Part shown: positions 1-8,454 of the stretch, one piece after another
How the letters are laid out: each line of letters opens with the position of its first letter
How positions within the stretch are numbered: position 1 is the stretch's first letter
Assembly (NCBI GenBank): GCA_047639575.1
Contig: JBLIOB010000050.1
Span: 1-19,261 of the forward strand
Direction: 5' to 3'
Length of the DNA stretch: 19,261 nt
Source: JBLIOB01 sp047639575
GTDB taxonomy: Bacteria > Bacteroidota > Bacteroidia > Flavobacteriales_D > Parvicellaceae
The notes under the pieces: generated by a model
The model's database searches: none
What the model saw: only the letters and a program-made list of their open reading frames with translations
Told to the model about the DNA's origin: nothing
Position numbers and translations under genes: made by a program

Positions 1-1788
1 TATCGGGATATATTGAAAAACAAAAAGGGGAGTATCGATGTCTATTACTACAATTCAGATCATTTTATCAGTGATGCCAGCGGAAATCTAAACGGTATCG
101 AGTATGATCTCTTTCTTGCTTTTCAAGGGTACTTAAAATCAGAAGGGCTTGAAGTTGAAATCAACTTTATAAAAGCCGATGACTTCTATTCTTTATACGA
201 TGGAATTAAGAATGGAAGCAAAGGTGATTTTGGGGCTTGTTCTTTTTCCATTACACCATCAAGATTGACTGAGGTGGGTTTTTCACCCAAATACATGCCT
301 GATATCGAGGTATTAATCTGCAGCCAAAACGTACCAATTGTAACTGATACTGCAGCTTTTCTGAAGCAATTTTCTGGTTTGACAGCACTTACGGTAGCCA
401 ACACAACTTTTGACGAGGATATTCAAAAATTAGCTGCGTTAATTCCAAATTTAAAAATTGAGCAATGCGCCACTGCCGGAGAAATCCGACAAAGGATTGC
501 CACTGAAGAAAACCTATTTAGCTATATCGAATTGCCCAATTATTTGGTTTCAATTGCCGCAGGAAGTCTATTAAAAAGACAATCTCTTTTTAAAAATGAA
601 CGATGGGGCTACGGAATCATTTTCCCTCAACAGAGTGATTGGTCCCAAGCAATTAACGGCTTTTTTGATTCGCCATTATTTAAAGATAAAATGAACCTCA
701 TTTTGCAAAAGCATTTGGGAAAAGACATTCAAGACTTACTTTGGGAGGTTGGGAATTCTAATCAACAAGAAAACAATCAAGAAATCGCTTTGCTCACGAA
801 GGAAAGAGAAATTCAAAACCTAGAGCTGATTAAAAACTCATTAGAAGCGGAGAAATCAAAGCTTGCAATCGAGTCTGCAGATCGAACAAGGAACTTGTTG
901 ATTGGCTTAGTTGGGCTAGCATTTTTGGTAATTCTTCTTGGAGTATTCGCCTTTCGAGCGAAACGAAAAGCAACTATTCAACTAGAAGTTCGGAACAAAG
1001 AAATTGAAGATCAAAAAATAATCATCGAAGAGAAAAACAAGGATATTACAGACAGCATTGTTTACGCAAAAAACATTCAAAATGCCCTACTTCCAGACGT
1101 TGAGATTCTAAAAGAAAAATTCCAAGATCATTTTCTATATTTTAAACCAAGGGACATCGTATCTGGTGATTTCTATTGGTTTGCCGAAATAGAAGACACT
1201 ACTATTGTTGTGCTTGCAGACTGCACAGGACATGGCGTTCCTGGGGCGATGGTAAGTATGATGGGCTGTAATTATTTAAATCAAATTATTAATGATGATG
1301 CCGTAACTTCACCTGCAAGCGCATTAACCGCTCTAGATGATAAAGTAACAAAGGCGCTACAAAATACAAATACACAGTCCCGTGACGGAATGGACATTGT
1401 CATGATAGCCTTCAATTCAAAAGAAAACAAACTAACCTTTTCAGGAGGAAAAAATAATATATATCGCTTACGGGCAGGAGAATTTACCAAGTTTAAAGGA
1501 GATAAATTTTCGATAGGAAGTGATGGAAACACGAATAAGCAATTCACGGATCAAGTGATTGAAATTGTAGAAGGCGATCTAATTTATGCCTTCACCGATG
1601 GATTTGTTGATCAGTTTGGAGGAGATAAAGGGAAGAAACTAAAAGTAAAATCGCTTTTAGAAACGTTAAAAGCGAATGGAGCAGAGCTCCTGTCTGAACA
1701 ACATAAAGCTCTAGATACAAAGCTTATTAATTGGATGGGAAGCTATGAACAAGTAGATGACATCTCGGTTTTAGGCATTCGTATTTAA
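1..1788 (+). CDS. Membrane sensor: solute-binding domain fused to a SpoIIE/PP2C phosphatase (5' end missing)
   Basis: The frame is open to base 1, so the true start and any signal peptide lie outside the window; the TTG at 13 is probably an internal Leu codon. Residues are counted from base 13. Residues about 8-245 look like a family 3 periplasmic solute-binding domain (N-G-I-E-Y-D-L near 27-33, then a G-D-F-G-A strand). A charged, probably coiled-coil stretch (about 250-290) leads to one hydrophobic membrane helix (about 295-315) and a second coil (about 318-350). Residues about 350-591 are a SpoIIE/PP2C-type Ser/Thr phosphatase domain. Its acidic metal-binding motifs are present: SGDFYWF (Asp386), ADCTGHGVPG (Asp403), FTDGFVD (Asp529) and DDIS (582-585). 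Inferred role: binding of a small periplasmic ligand controls a cytoplasmic phosphatase. The ligand is unknown. The domain calls are firm for SpoIIE and somewhat less so for the binding domain. The gene ends about 100 bases before the trp leader. Confidence 0.85.
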   Translation, partial: YRDILKNKKGSIDVYYYNSDHFISDASGNLNGIEYDLFLAFQGYLKSEGLEVEINFIKADDFYSLYDGIKNGSKGDFGACSFSITPSRLTEVGFSPKYMPDIEVLICSQNVPIVTDTAAFLKQFSGLTALTVANTTFDEDIQKLAALIPNLKIEQCATAGEIRQRIATEENLFSYIELPNYLVSIAAGSLLKRQSLFKNERWGYGIIFPQQSDWSQAINGFFDSPLFKDKMNLILQKHLGKDIQDLLWEVGNSNQQENNQEIALLTKEREIQNLELIKNSLEAEKSKLAIESADRTRNLLIGLVGLAFLVILLGVFAFRAKRKATIQLEVRNKEIEDQKIIIEEKNKDITDSIVYAKNIQNALLPDVEILKEKFQDHFLYFKPRDIVSGDFYWFAEIEDTTIVVLADCTGHGVPGAMVSMMGCNYLNQIINDDAVTSPASALTALDDKVTKALQNTNTQSRDGMDIVMIAFNSKENKLTFSGGKNNIYRLRAGEFTKFKGDKFSIGSDGNTNKQFTDQVIEIVEGDLIYAFTDGFVDQFGGDKGKKLKVKSLLETLKANGAELLSEQHKALDTKLINWMGSYEQVDDISVLGIRI

Positions 1789-1875
1789 TCCTGGAAAGTC
1801 TTCGTCTAACTGAGCTGTTCTTATTTGAATTGACACAAAATCAACTTTTATTAGGAATTTCAAAAAAATCAAGCT

Positions 1876-1883
1876 TACATTTG
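1876..1883 (+). promoter_or_regulatory. Putative -7 promoter box of the trp operon (TACATTTG)
   Basis: TACATTTG fits the TAnnTTTG -7 element of Bacteroidota primary sigma-factor promoters. It ends 8 nt before the ATG of the trp leader peptide. No strong -33 TTTG is seen; TTAG at 1851-1854 lies 21 nt upstream and is the best candidate. If transcription starts the usual few bases after the box, the leader mRNA has almost no 5' UTR. Confidence 0.55.
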
Positions 1884-1891
1884 TACCAGAA

Positions 1892-1951
1892 ATGAATACG
1901 AAATTAAATAACAATTGGTGGTGGTCTTTAACGAACGGAAATCGTAAGTAG
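1892..1951 (+). CDS. trpL: trp operon leader peptide with three consecutive Trp codons
   Basis: A 19-codon ORF encodes MNTKLNNNWWWSLTNGNRK and ends in TAG. The three TGG codons in a row (1916-1924) lie about 55 nt before an intrinsic terminator hairpin that precedes trpE. This is the layout of ribosome-mediated trp attenuation: when charged Trp-tRNA is scarce, the ribosome stalls on the TGG run and the terminator does not form. The peptide itself is not expected to have another job. No Shine-Dalgarno sequence precedes the ATG, as is normal for Bacteroidota. The ORF is too short to call by coding statistics; the call rests on the WWW run, the terminator and the gene downstream. Confidence 0.88.
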   Translation: MNTKLNNNWWWSLTNGNRK

Positions 1952-1990
1952 ACTCAGCTAATTGTATATAATACTTTTAAGGCTTGTCGA
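1942..1990 (+). promoter_or_regulatory. Candidate antiterminator pairing of the trp attenuator
   Basis: Bases 1942-1949 (TCGTAAGT, covering the last leader codons) can pair with 1982-1990 in the 5' arm of the terminator. The pairing has 8 pairs, of which two are G-U, with one bulged base (T1987). A ribosome stalled on the Trp codons would leave 1942-1949 free, while one at the stop codon would cover it. The pairing is weaker than its counterpart in the leader before the hydroxylase gene, so it is offered as a candidate only. Confidence 0.45.
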
Positions 1991-2009
1991 AAACGACAGG
2001 CCTTTTTTT
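1979..2009 (+). terminator. trp attenuator: intrinsic terminator before trpE
   Basis: An 11-bp stem (1979-1989 with 1994-2004, one G-U pair) has an AAAA loop and is followed by a seven-T run (2003-2009). It sits 27 nt after the stop codon of the Trp leader peptide and about 100 nt before the trpE start. Its position upstream of the operon, and not after a gene, marks it as an attenuator. Confidence 0.9.
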
Positions 2010-2110
2010 ATGCCTAAAAAATTGGAGAATACAAAACAAATGAAATACCTTAAAGTCGATTATTTTTCTTCCCTTTAACGGTAGTAGATTAAAATGGGTT
2101 TACGGAAATT

Positions 2111-3499
2111 ATGAAATTAACAACCAATACATATCAAACACTTGCAGATACTTTAACTCCGGTTAGTATGTATCTCAAGCTACGAGATCTCTATCCCAAC
2201 TCCATTTTACTCGAGAGTAATTTAAATGAGAAAAGGGATAAGTCTCATTCGTATTTATGTTTAGAGCCAATCTCTTCTTTTAAGGCAGAAAAGAAAGGCA
2301 TAACATTAATTGAAAATGGTGCCGCCAAATTAATATCTGATGATCAAAATGAAGCCCCAGACAGGTTTAATCAGTTTTTGAATTCTTTCACCGTTGAAGG
2401 TGACCAGCCAGAAGATTTCAATGCAATATTTGGGCACACAAACTATAATGCCGTTTCCTATTTCGAAACACTTAAATTGGAAGACAAGGAATTGGACGAT
2501 GCCATTCCGCTCATGAATTATTCTTTTTATCGGTTTGTTATTGGAATTGATCATTTTACGAACCAGCTCTTTTTTACAGAGTATTTACAAGAGAATCAAG
2601 AGTCTAGATTGGAAGAATTAATTTCCAGAGTACAGGCGCTACGTTTTAATGCTTATCCTTTCAAAATAGTTGAGAACGAAACTTGCTATACTTCGCCTGA
2701 AAAATTTCTCGAACAAGTTTCTGAAGGTCAAGAACATTGTAAAAAAGGAAACATTTTTCAAATTGTGATCTCAAGGCGTTTCAAGCAGAAGTTTAAAGGC
2801 GATGAGTTCCAAGTGTACAGATCATTAAGGTCCATTAACCCATCTCCATATCTTTATTATTTCGATATGGGTAGCTATAAAATATTTGGGTCTTCCCCTG
2901 AGGCTCAAGTGAAAATCAAAAACAACAAGGCAATTATTAACCCTATTGCTGGCACGTATAAAAGAACAGGCAACATGGAGCAAGATCATGCACTTGCAGA
3001 AGGATTACAAGCCGATGAAAAGGAAAATGCCGAGCATGTAATGTTAGTGGATTTAGCTAGAAATGACCTTGGACGAGTTTCTAATAATGTTCAAGTAAAA
3101 TCATTTAAAGACATTCACTTTTACAGTCATGTGATACACATGGTCTCTGAAGTGGAGGGAGATTTGCCTGAGGGCTATGAAGCCATGCAAGTATTTGGAC
3201 AGACTTTCCCAGCAGGAACTTTATCAGGAGCTCCAAAATATAAAGCGATGCAGCTAATTGATCAATTTGAACCTGTTTCGCGAAATTACTATGGTGGCGG
3301 TATTGGATTCGTGGAGTTAAATGGAAACCTAAACCACGCCATCATGATTCGATCTTTCTTAAGTCAGAACAACGAATTACATTATCAAGCTGGTGCTGGA
3401 GTCGTGGTGAAATCTAATCCAAAATCAGAATTAGAAGAAATAGACAATAAGATTGGTGCTTTAAGATCAGCAATTGTAAAGGCGGAGGAGATTAAATGA
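2111..3499 (+). CDS. trpE: Anthranilate synthase component I (TrpE)
   Basis: TrpE turns chorismate plus ammonia (supplied by TrpG) into anthranilate, the first committed step to tryptophan. The 462-residue protein has the chorismate-binding domain with the expected motifs: NPSPYLYYF (243-251), GSSPEA (260-265), NPIAGT (277-282), the VDLARNDLGR segment (313-322) and GTLSGAPK (369-376). The N-terminal LLES (33-36) together with NPSPY matches the feedback site where tryptophan binds in TrpE proteins. This favours TrpE over the related PabB and suggests feedback inhibition on top of the upstream attenuator. Its last codons overlap trpG (ATGA), which implies coupled translation of the two subunits. 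The ATG at 2111 follows an A/T-rich stretch without a Shine-Dalgarno sequence. Confidence 0.97.
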   Translation: MKLTTNTYQTLADTLTPVSMYLKLRDLYPNSILLESNLNEKRDKSHSYLCLEPISSFKAEKKGITLIENGAAKLISDDQNEAPDRFNQFLNSFTVEGDQPEDFNAIFGHTNYNAVSYFETLKLEDKELDDAIPLMNYSFYRFVIGIDHFTNQLFFTEYLQENQESRLEELISRVQALRFNAYPFKIVENETCYTSPEKFLEQVSEGQEHCKKGNIFQIVISRRFKQKFKGDEFQVYRSLRSINPSPYLYYFDMGSYKIFGSSPEAQVKIKNNKAIINPIAGTYKRTGNMEQDHALAEGLQADEKENAEHVMLVDLARNDLGRVSNNVQVKSFKDIHFYSHVIHMVSEVEGDLPEGYEAMQVFGQTFPAGTLSGAPKYKAMQLIDQFEPVSRNYYGGGIGFVELNGNLNHAIMIRSFLSQNNELHYQAGAGVVVKSNPKSELEEIDNKIGALRSAIVKAEEIK

Positions 3500-4062
3500 A
3501 AATAATTGTAATAGATAACTACGATTCGTTTACGTACAATCTTGTTCAATACGTAAAGGATGTTTCTGGCTATGATGTAGTGGTGAAACGAAACGATCAA
3601 ATAACCCTGGATGAACTGGCTGAGTTTGATAAAATATTAATCTCTCCGGGCCCAGGAGTTCCAGAGAATGCTGGAATAACCAAAGCCTTGATTAGTCGAT
3701 ATGCTGAATCAAAATCAATTCTTGGAGTTTGTCTTGGGATGCAGGCTATTGCGGAGGTATTTGGTGGGGAAATTGAAAACCTTTCTGAAGTGCATCATGG
3801 TGTGGCCTCTATGATCAAAATTACTGGTAAAGATTCTCTTTTTAAAGAAGTCCCATCAGAAACTGAGGTTGGCAGATATCATTCTTGGGCTATGAAAAGT
3901 GATTTAATCCCTGAGGAAATTGAGGTCCTTGCTACTTCATCAGACGATTGCATTATGGCAATTCGACATAGGACATTTGATGTTAAAGGAGTTCAGTTTC
4001 ACCCTGAATCGGTGCTAACTCCCTTTGGAAAACAGATGATTAAAAATTGGATTTTTGAATAA
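3496..4062 (+). CDS. trpG: Anthranilate synthase component II, glutamine amidotransferase (TrpG)
   Basis: This is a class I glutamine amidotransferase of 188 residues that supplies ammonia from glutamine to TrpE. The oxyanion segment SPGPG (50-54), nucleophile Cys79 in GVCLGMQ, and the His169/Glu171 pair in QFHPES complete the catalytic triad. The start codon overlaps the trpE stop in ATGA. It is a free-standing subunit, not fused to TrpD as in enteric bacteria. In some bacteria this subunit also serves PabB; nothing here shows whether it does so in this organism. Confidence 0.96.
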   Translation: MKIIVIDNYDSFTYNLVQYVKDVSGYDVVVKRNDQITLDELAEFDKILISPGPGVPENAGITKALISRYAESKSILGVCLGMQAIAEVFGGEIENLSEVHHGVASMIKITGKDSLFKEVPSETEVGRYHSWAMKSDLIPEEIEVLATSSDDCIMAIRHRTFDVKGVQFHPESVLTPFGKQMIKNWIFE

Positions 4063-4069
4063 GCTTATC

Positions 4070-5056
4070 ATGAAGAACATACTTCAGAAAACATACAGTC
4101 AAGTCCCTTTAACTTATCATGAATCCTACGATACAATGATAAGTATGGGGAACGGAGAAATAAACGAGATTCAAATGGCCTCGTTTATTTCTGCTTTTAA
4201 CATGAAAGAAATTAACCTTGACGAATTAAAAGGGTTCAGAAATGCGCTGCTTACTCTTTGCTTACCGATCGACATAGACAGCTCAGAAGCTATTGATATG
4301 TGTGGCACAGGTGGTGATGGTAAAAACACATTTAACGTTTCCACGATCTCCTCTTTTGTGGTCGCTGGATCAGGATACCGGGTTACAAAACATGGAAACT
4401 ACGGTGTGTCATCTTTGTGTGGTTCTTCCAATGTATTGGAGGAGTTAGGATACAATTTTACTACAGATTCATCAAAACTGAATCAGAATCTGGACAAGAC
4501 GAACATCTGTTTTTTACATGCTCCTCTTTTCCACCCTGCAATGAAGCATGTGGCTCCAATTAGAAGAGCACTTGGCCTAAAAACATTCTTCAATATGTTA
4601 GGTCCACTTGTAAATCCCGCTAAACCATCCCACCAAATTGTAGGGGTATTCAATCTGAAAATTGCAAGAAAATATAAATACCTGCTAGAAGAAGATCATA
4701 AGAATTTTAAAGTACTCCATAATACAGATGGTTATGACGAAGCTACTTTAACTGCCCCCTTGAAAGTGCTGAGCAACCAATCGGATTTAGAATTATATCC
4801 AGCTGATTTCTTAAGCCCTCAACTCCTTCCTGAAGCATTATATGGTGGCAATAGCATCAAAGAGGCTGCAGAATTATTCACCAATATCCTATCTGGTAAA
4901 GGCACAGAAGCGCAAACTAATGTAATTGCAGCAAACGCTGGGTTAGCCATTCAGTGTTTCGAACCCACTCTTACTTTACAAGATTGTGTTCTTAAAGCAA
5001 AAGAAACAATCAATAATCAAAACGGAATTAACACCTTAAAAAAGGTTTTACAATGA
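4070..5056 (+). CDS. trpD: Anthranilate phosphoribosyltransferase (TrpD)
   Basis: TrpD joins anthranilate to phosphoribosyl pyrophosphate. The ATG at 4070, eight bases after trpG ends, is chosen and gives 328 residues. A TTG at 4055 inside trpG would add five residues and is less likely. The PRPP-binding CGTGGDG (78-84), the KHGN segment (107-110) and the PIRRALGLKTFFNMLGPLVNP region, which carries the substrate-binding Arg and the family's GP-L-NP signature, are all present. The stretch after KHGN reads YGVSSLCGSSNVLE where enteric enzymes have RAVSS-SGSADVLE; this looks like lineage variation, since the PRPP and metal motifs are kept. The stop overlaps the trpC start in ATGA. Confidence 0.96.
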   Translation: MKNILQKTYSQVPLTYHESYDTMISMGNGEINEIQMASFISAFNMKEINLDELKGFRNALLTLCLPIDIDSSEAIDMCGTGGDGKNTFNVSTISSFVVAGSGYRVTKHGNYGVSSLCGSSNVLEELGYNFTTDSSKLNQNLDKTNICFLHAPLFHPAMKHVAPIRRALGLKTFFNMLGPLVNPAKPSHQIVGVFNLKIARKYKYLLEEDHKNFKVLHNTDGYDEATLTAPLKVLSNQSDLELYPADFLSPQLLPEALYGGNSIKEAAELFTNILSGKGTEAQTNVIAANAGLAIQCFEPTLTLQDCVLKAKETINNQNGINTLKKVLQ

Positions 5057-5862
5057 ATATATTAGACAAGATAATCGATTCAAAAAGGTCTTATGTTTCG
5101 CACCAAAAGACAGTAGTACCTGAAGCTTTATTAAAAGAGAGTTTTCGATACAATGCGCCAACAGTAAGCTTAAAAGAATATTTACTACGCGAAGACAAGT
5201 CAGGTATAATTGCTGAATTTAAAAGGAAATCTCCAAGCAAAGGTGACATTAACCCATATGCGAAAATAGAAGATATCACCATCGGCTATATGCAATCTGG
5301 CGCATCCGCACTTTCGGTGTTAACTGACCTTGATTTTTTTGGTGGCAGCGATGCCGATTTGATCACAGCTCGTAAACTTAACTTCTGCCCTATTCTTAGG
5401 AAAGACTTTGTGGTCGACTCCTACCAAATTATTGAGGCTAGATCTATTGGAGCAGATGCAATATTATTAATGGCCAGTGTTCTAGAAAAAAACGAAATCG
5501 AAGAACTTTCAGCACAAGCAATTTCTCTTGGGCTAGAAGTGTTACTTGAAATACACAATGAAAATGAACTTGACAAGTTGCCAAGTTCAGATGTAATTAT
5601 GGGCATTAACGCTAGGGATTTGTCAACATTTACAGTCAATCTACAAAACTGCGTTGACCTGTTTCCTTTGTTACCAGAAGCGTCAATAAAAGTGGCGGAG
5701 AGTGGAATACATCATCCTGCAGATGTAGCAATGTTGAGGGAAATTGGGTTTAACGGGTTTCTCATTGGCGAAAGATTCATGGCGACCTCAAATCCAAGCA
5801 AAGCTTGCAGAAACTTCATTGAAGCGATTCCCAACCATAAATCTCAAGCACAAAATGCTTAA
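5053..5862 (+). CDS. trpC: Indole-3-glycerol phosphate synthase (TrpC)
   Basis: TrpC closes the indole ring by decarboxylating 1-(2-carboxyphenylamino)-1-deoxyribulose 5-phosphate. It is a 269-residue TIM barrel with the family motifs in order: IIAEFKRKSPSKG (52-64, with the substrate-binding and catalytic lysines), LRKDFVVDSYQI, ARSIGADAILL, a GINARDLSTF segment, VAESGI and FLIGERFM near the phosphate site. It is monofunctional, with trpF as a separate gene, unlike the TrpC-TrpF fusion of E. coli. Translation starts within the trpD stop (ATGA), and the end overlaps trpF by 8 nt. Confidence 0.96.
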   Translation: MNILDKIIDSKRSYVSHQKTVVPEALLKESFRYNAPTVSLKEYLLREDKSGIIAEFKRKSPSKGDINPYAKIEDITIGYMQSGASALSVLTDLDFFGGSDADLITARKLNFCPILRKDFVVDSYQIIEARSIGADAILLMASVLEKNEIEELSAQAISLGLEVLLEIHNENELDKLPSSDVIMGINARDLSTFTVNLQNCVDLFPLLPEASIKVAESGIHHPADVAMLREIGFNGFLIGERFMATSNPSKACRNFIEAIPNHKSQAQNA

Positions 5863-6469
5863 AGTTTGTGGCATGAATAACGAACAGAATGTATTAGACA
5901 TTCTGGTATTAAGGCCCCAATTCATGGGCTTTATTTTCTACAATCAATCAAGTAGAAATTGCTCTCTAGATGCAACTTTTATTCAAAAAACTGATTTTGG
6001 ACAAACCAACAAAGTAGGTGTGTTTGTGAACGAAAGTATTTCGGAAATTAAGCTGAAGCATAAAGAATATGGTTTAGACCTGGTTCAATTGCACGGAAAT
6101 GAATCTGAGGAATATTGTCAAACCATTTCTGAATTGGGAATTAGCTTTATTAAAGCGTTTTCGGTTGACGAAGAATTTTCATTTGAAGAAACGAAAGGAT
6201 TTCATTTAGCTACCTATTTTCTATTTGACACTAAAGGAGATCTGCCGGGAGGAAACGGAGTTGAATTTAATTGGGATATTCTATTGCAATATAGAGGCTC
6301 AACACGTTTTCTTTTAAGTGGAGGTATTGGTCCCGAGCATAACTATAACGCTGCAAAGGCAATTCATGCGGCATGTGCGGGAGTCGACATCAATAGTAAA
6401 TTTGAGGTAAGTCCAGGGAATAAAAGTGTCGAATTGGTAAAGGAATTTATAGGGCAACGAATAAGTTAG
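5855..6469 (+). CDS. trpF: Phosphoribosylanthranilate isomerase (TrpF)
   Basis: TrpF carries out the Amadori rearrangement of phosphoribosylanthranilate. The frame is open further upstream inside trpC, but the family begins exactly at the internal ATG used here (MLKVCGMNNE), giving 204 residues, the normal length. The general-base Cys5 lies in KVCGM and the general-acid Asp125 in LFDTKG. The phosphate-binding segments LSGGI and AGVDINSKFE are present, as are VGVFVN and VQLHGNE. The start lies 8 nt inside trpC. In the operon it stands after trpC although it acts before it in the pathway, as is common. Confidence 0.94.
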   Translation: MLKVCGMNNEQNVLDILVLRPQFMGFIFYNQSSRNCSLDATFIQKTDFGQTNKVGVFVNESISEIKLKHKEYGLDLVQLHGNESEEYCQTISELGISFIKAFSVDEEFSFEETKGFHLATYFLFDTKGDLPGGNGVEFNWDILLQYRGSTRFLLSGGIGPEHNYNAAKAIHAACAGVDINSKFEVSPGNKSVELVKEFIGQRIS

Positions 6470-6480
6470 AAAATAAGATT

Positions 6481-7671
6481 TTGAACACAGGAAAACATAA
6501 CATTGATAAGGATGGCTACTACGGTAAATTCGGTGGTGCTTTTGTTCCAGAATTACTCTATAACAACGTTGAAGAATTAAAAAATTCCTACTTGGATATT
6601 ATTAATTCAGATTCATTTCAAAAAGAGTATCATGAATTACTTCGAGACTATGTCGGTAGACCCACGCCATTGTACTTCGCTAAAAATTTATCTCTCAAAT
6701 ATGGCGCTAATATTTATTTAAAAAGAGAAGACCTGAATCATACAGGCGCTCACAAAATTAATAATACTGTAGGTCAGATTTTAATCGCTCAAAAGCTCGG
6801 TAAAACAAGAATAATAGCAGAAACAGGTGCTGGTCAGCACGGAGTGGCGACTGCCACTGTGTGCGCTTTAATGGGGCTTGAGTGCATTGTTTACATGGGC
6901 GAAGTTGACATTGAAAGACAAGCACCAAACGTTGCACGTATGAAAATGCTAGGTGCAGAAGTTCGTCCTGCATCTTCTGGGTCGAAAACCTTAAAGGACG
7001 CAACTAATGAAGCTATTAGAGATTGGATCAACAACCCGCATGATACACATTACATTATTGGTTCAGTAGTTGGGCCTCATCCATATCCCGATATGGTGGC
7101 CAAGTTACAATCTATAATAAGCGAGGAAATGCGCGCGCAACTTTTAGAAAAAACGGGCTCTGAATTACCTGATACAGTCATTGCTTGTGTAGGCGGTGGA
7201 AGCAATGCGGCAGGAGCATTTTATCATTTTTTAGAAGACGAATCTGTACAATTAATTGCTGTTGAAGCTGCTGGATTAGGAATAGAAACTGATCAAACTG
7301 CAGCAACTACTACTGTTGGAAGTGAAGGGATCTTACATGGAAACAAATCAATTTTAATGCAAACAAAAGATGGTCAAATTATAGAACCACATTCAATATC
7401 TGCTGGTTTAGATTATCCTGGTATTGGACCACTGCATGCTCAATTATTCAAAAGTGGAAGGGGTAAATTTCTATCAGCTACAGATCAGGAGGCATTAGAT
7501 GCAGCGATGGAACTGACCAGGTTAGAAGGAATTATTCCTGCTTTAGAAAGTGCTCATGCCTTGGCTGGGTTACAGAAATTGTCCTTCACTAAGGATCAAA
7601 TTGTAGTGATCAATCTTTCTGGAAGAGGCGATAAAGATCTAGGTACTTACATGAAACATTTTTCGCTATGA
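6481..7671 (+). CDS. trpB: Tryptophan synthase beta chain (TrpB)
   Basis: TrpB condenses indole and serine to tryptophan using PLP. It has 396 residues. Lys92 in NHTGAHKINN forms the Schiff base, and the glycine-rich CVGGGSNAAG loop binds the PLP phosphate. GYYGKFGGAFVPE (12-24) is the typical N-terminus. The start appears to be TTG at 6481: no in-frame ATG lies between the trpF stop and the conserved N-terminus, and this start gives the usual length. It is the ordinary TrpB1 type, expected to form the alpha2-beta2 complex with the TrpA encoded next. The stop overlaps the trpA start in ATGA. Confidence 0.96.
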   Translation: MNTGKHNIDKDGYYGKFGGAFVPELLYNNVEELKNSYLDIINSDSFQKEYHELLRDYVGRPTPLYFAKNLSLKYGANIYLKREDLNHTGAHKINNTVGQILIAQKLGKTRIIAETGAGQHGVATATVCALMGLECIVYMGEVDIERQAPNVARMKMLGAEVRPASSGSKTLKDATNEAIRDWINNPHDTHYIIGSVVGPHPYPDMVAKLQSIISEEMRAQLLEKTGSELPDTVIACVGGGSNAAGAFYHFLEDESVQLIAVEAAGLGIETDQTAATTTVGSEGILHGNKSILMQTKDGQIIEPHSISAGLDYPGIGPLHAQLFKSGRGKFLSATDQEALDAAMELTRLEGIIPALESAHALAGLQKLSFTKDQIVVINLSGRGDKDLGTYMKHFSL

Positions 7672-8450
7672 ATCGAATTGATCAATTATTTCAAGAAAAA
7701 CGGAAAGAGGTATTAACGATCTATTTTACGGCTGGGTACCCGCAACTTAACGATACAGTTTCTATCATCAAGTCCTTGAGCACATATGGTGCTGATTTGA
7801 TTGAAGTAGGTATGCCATATTCCGACCCTCTTGCTGATGGGCCAGTTATTCAAGCCAGTAGCCAAAAGGCTTTAGAAAATGGAATGAACCTGGATCTACT
7901 TTTTCAACAGTTAGCAGAAGTCCGAATGTACACACAAATTCCATTGGTTTTAATGGGCTATTACAACCAAGTTTTGCAATATGGAATTGAAAATTTTTGC
8001 AAGATCGCATCGAGTGTTGGTGTTGATGGATTAATCCTTCCCGACCTTCCTTTAGAAGAATTCTATTCTATGTGTAAGCCCACTTTTGACCAATACGGAT
8101 TGACTTGTACCTTTTTAGTAACGCCCAGCAGTACAGACGAGCGAATTAAAGAACTAGACCAAGCTTCTAGTGGATTTTTATACGCGGTTTCAAGTCATTC
8201 AATAACAGGTGGATCAGCCGCGTCACAACTAGATGACTATGGCGGTAAATTGGCAAATCTAAATTTAAAAAACCCCGTTCAAGTTGGATTTGGAATACAT
8301 GACAACATCTCATTTTTAAACGCTTGCTCCATTGCCAATGGTGGAATTATAGGAAGCGCATTTATAAAAGCGCTAGCTCAATCTGGAGAACTCGAAACAA
8401 ATATTAAGTCATTTATACATGGGGTAATAAGCCGCCCAAGCAATAATTAA
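7668..8450 (+). CDS. trpA: Tryptophan synthase alpha chain (TrpA)
   Basis: TrpA splits indole-3-glycerol phosphate into indole and glyceraldehyde 3-phosphate and channels the indole to TrpB. The 260-residue TIM barrel contains IEVGMPYSDPLADGP with the catalytic Glu46 and Asp57, GLILPDLPLEE, and the C-terminal phosphate-binding VGFGI and GGIIGSAFIK segments. The loop that interacts with TrpB is represented by SSQKALENG. It starts in the trpB stop codon (ATGA), consistent with equal production of both subunits. Confidence 0.96.
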   Translation: MNRIDQLFQEKRKEVLTIYFTAGYPQLNDTVSIIKSLSTYGADLIEVGMPYSDPLADGPVIQASSQKALENGMNLDLLFQQLAEVRMYTQIPLVLMGYYNQVLQYGIENFCKIASSVGVDGLILPDLPLEEFYSMCKPTFDQYGLTCTFLVTPSSTDERIKELDQASSGFLYAVSSHSITGGSAASQLDDYGGKLANLNLKNPVQVGFGIHDNISFLNACSIANGGIIGSAFIKALAQSGELETNIKSFIHGVISRPSNN

Positions 8451-8454
8451 AGCA

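Noticed and set aside
4055..4069. TTG start for trpD inside trpG
   Set aside because: Would add five residues with no family support; the ATG at 4070 fits better.
5744..5854. Upstream extension of the trpF frame from ATG 5744
   Set aside because: The added residues are an out-of-frame reading of trpC; the family begins at ATG 5855.
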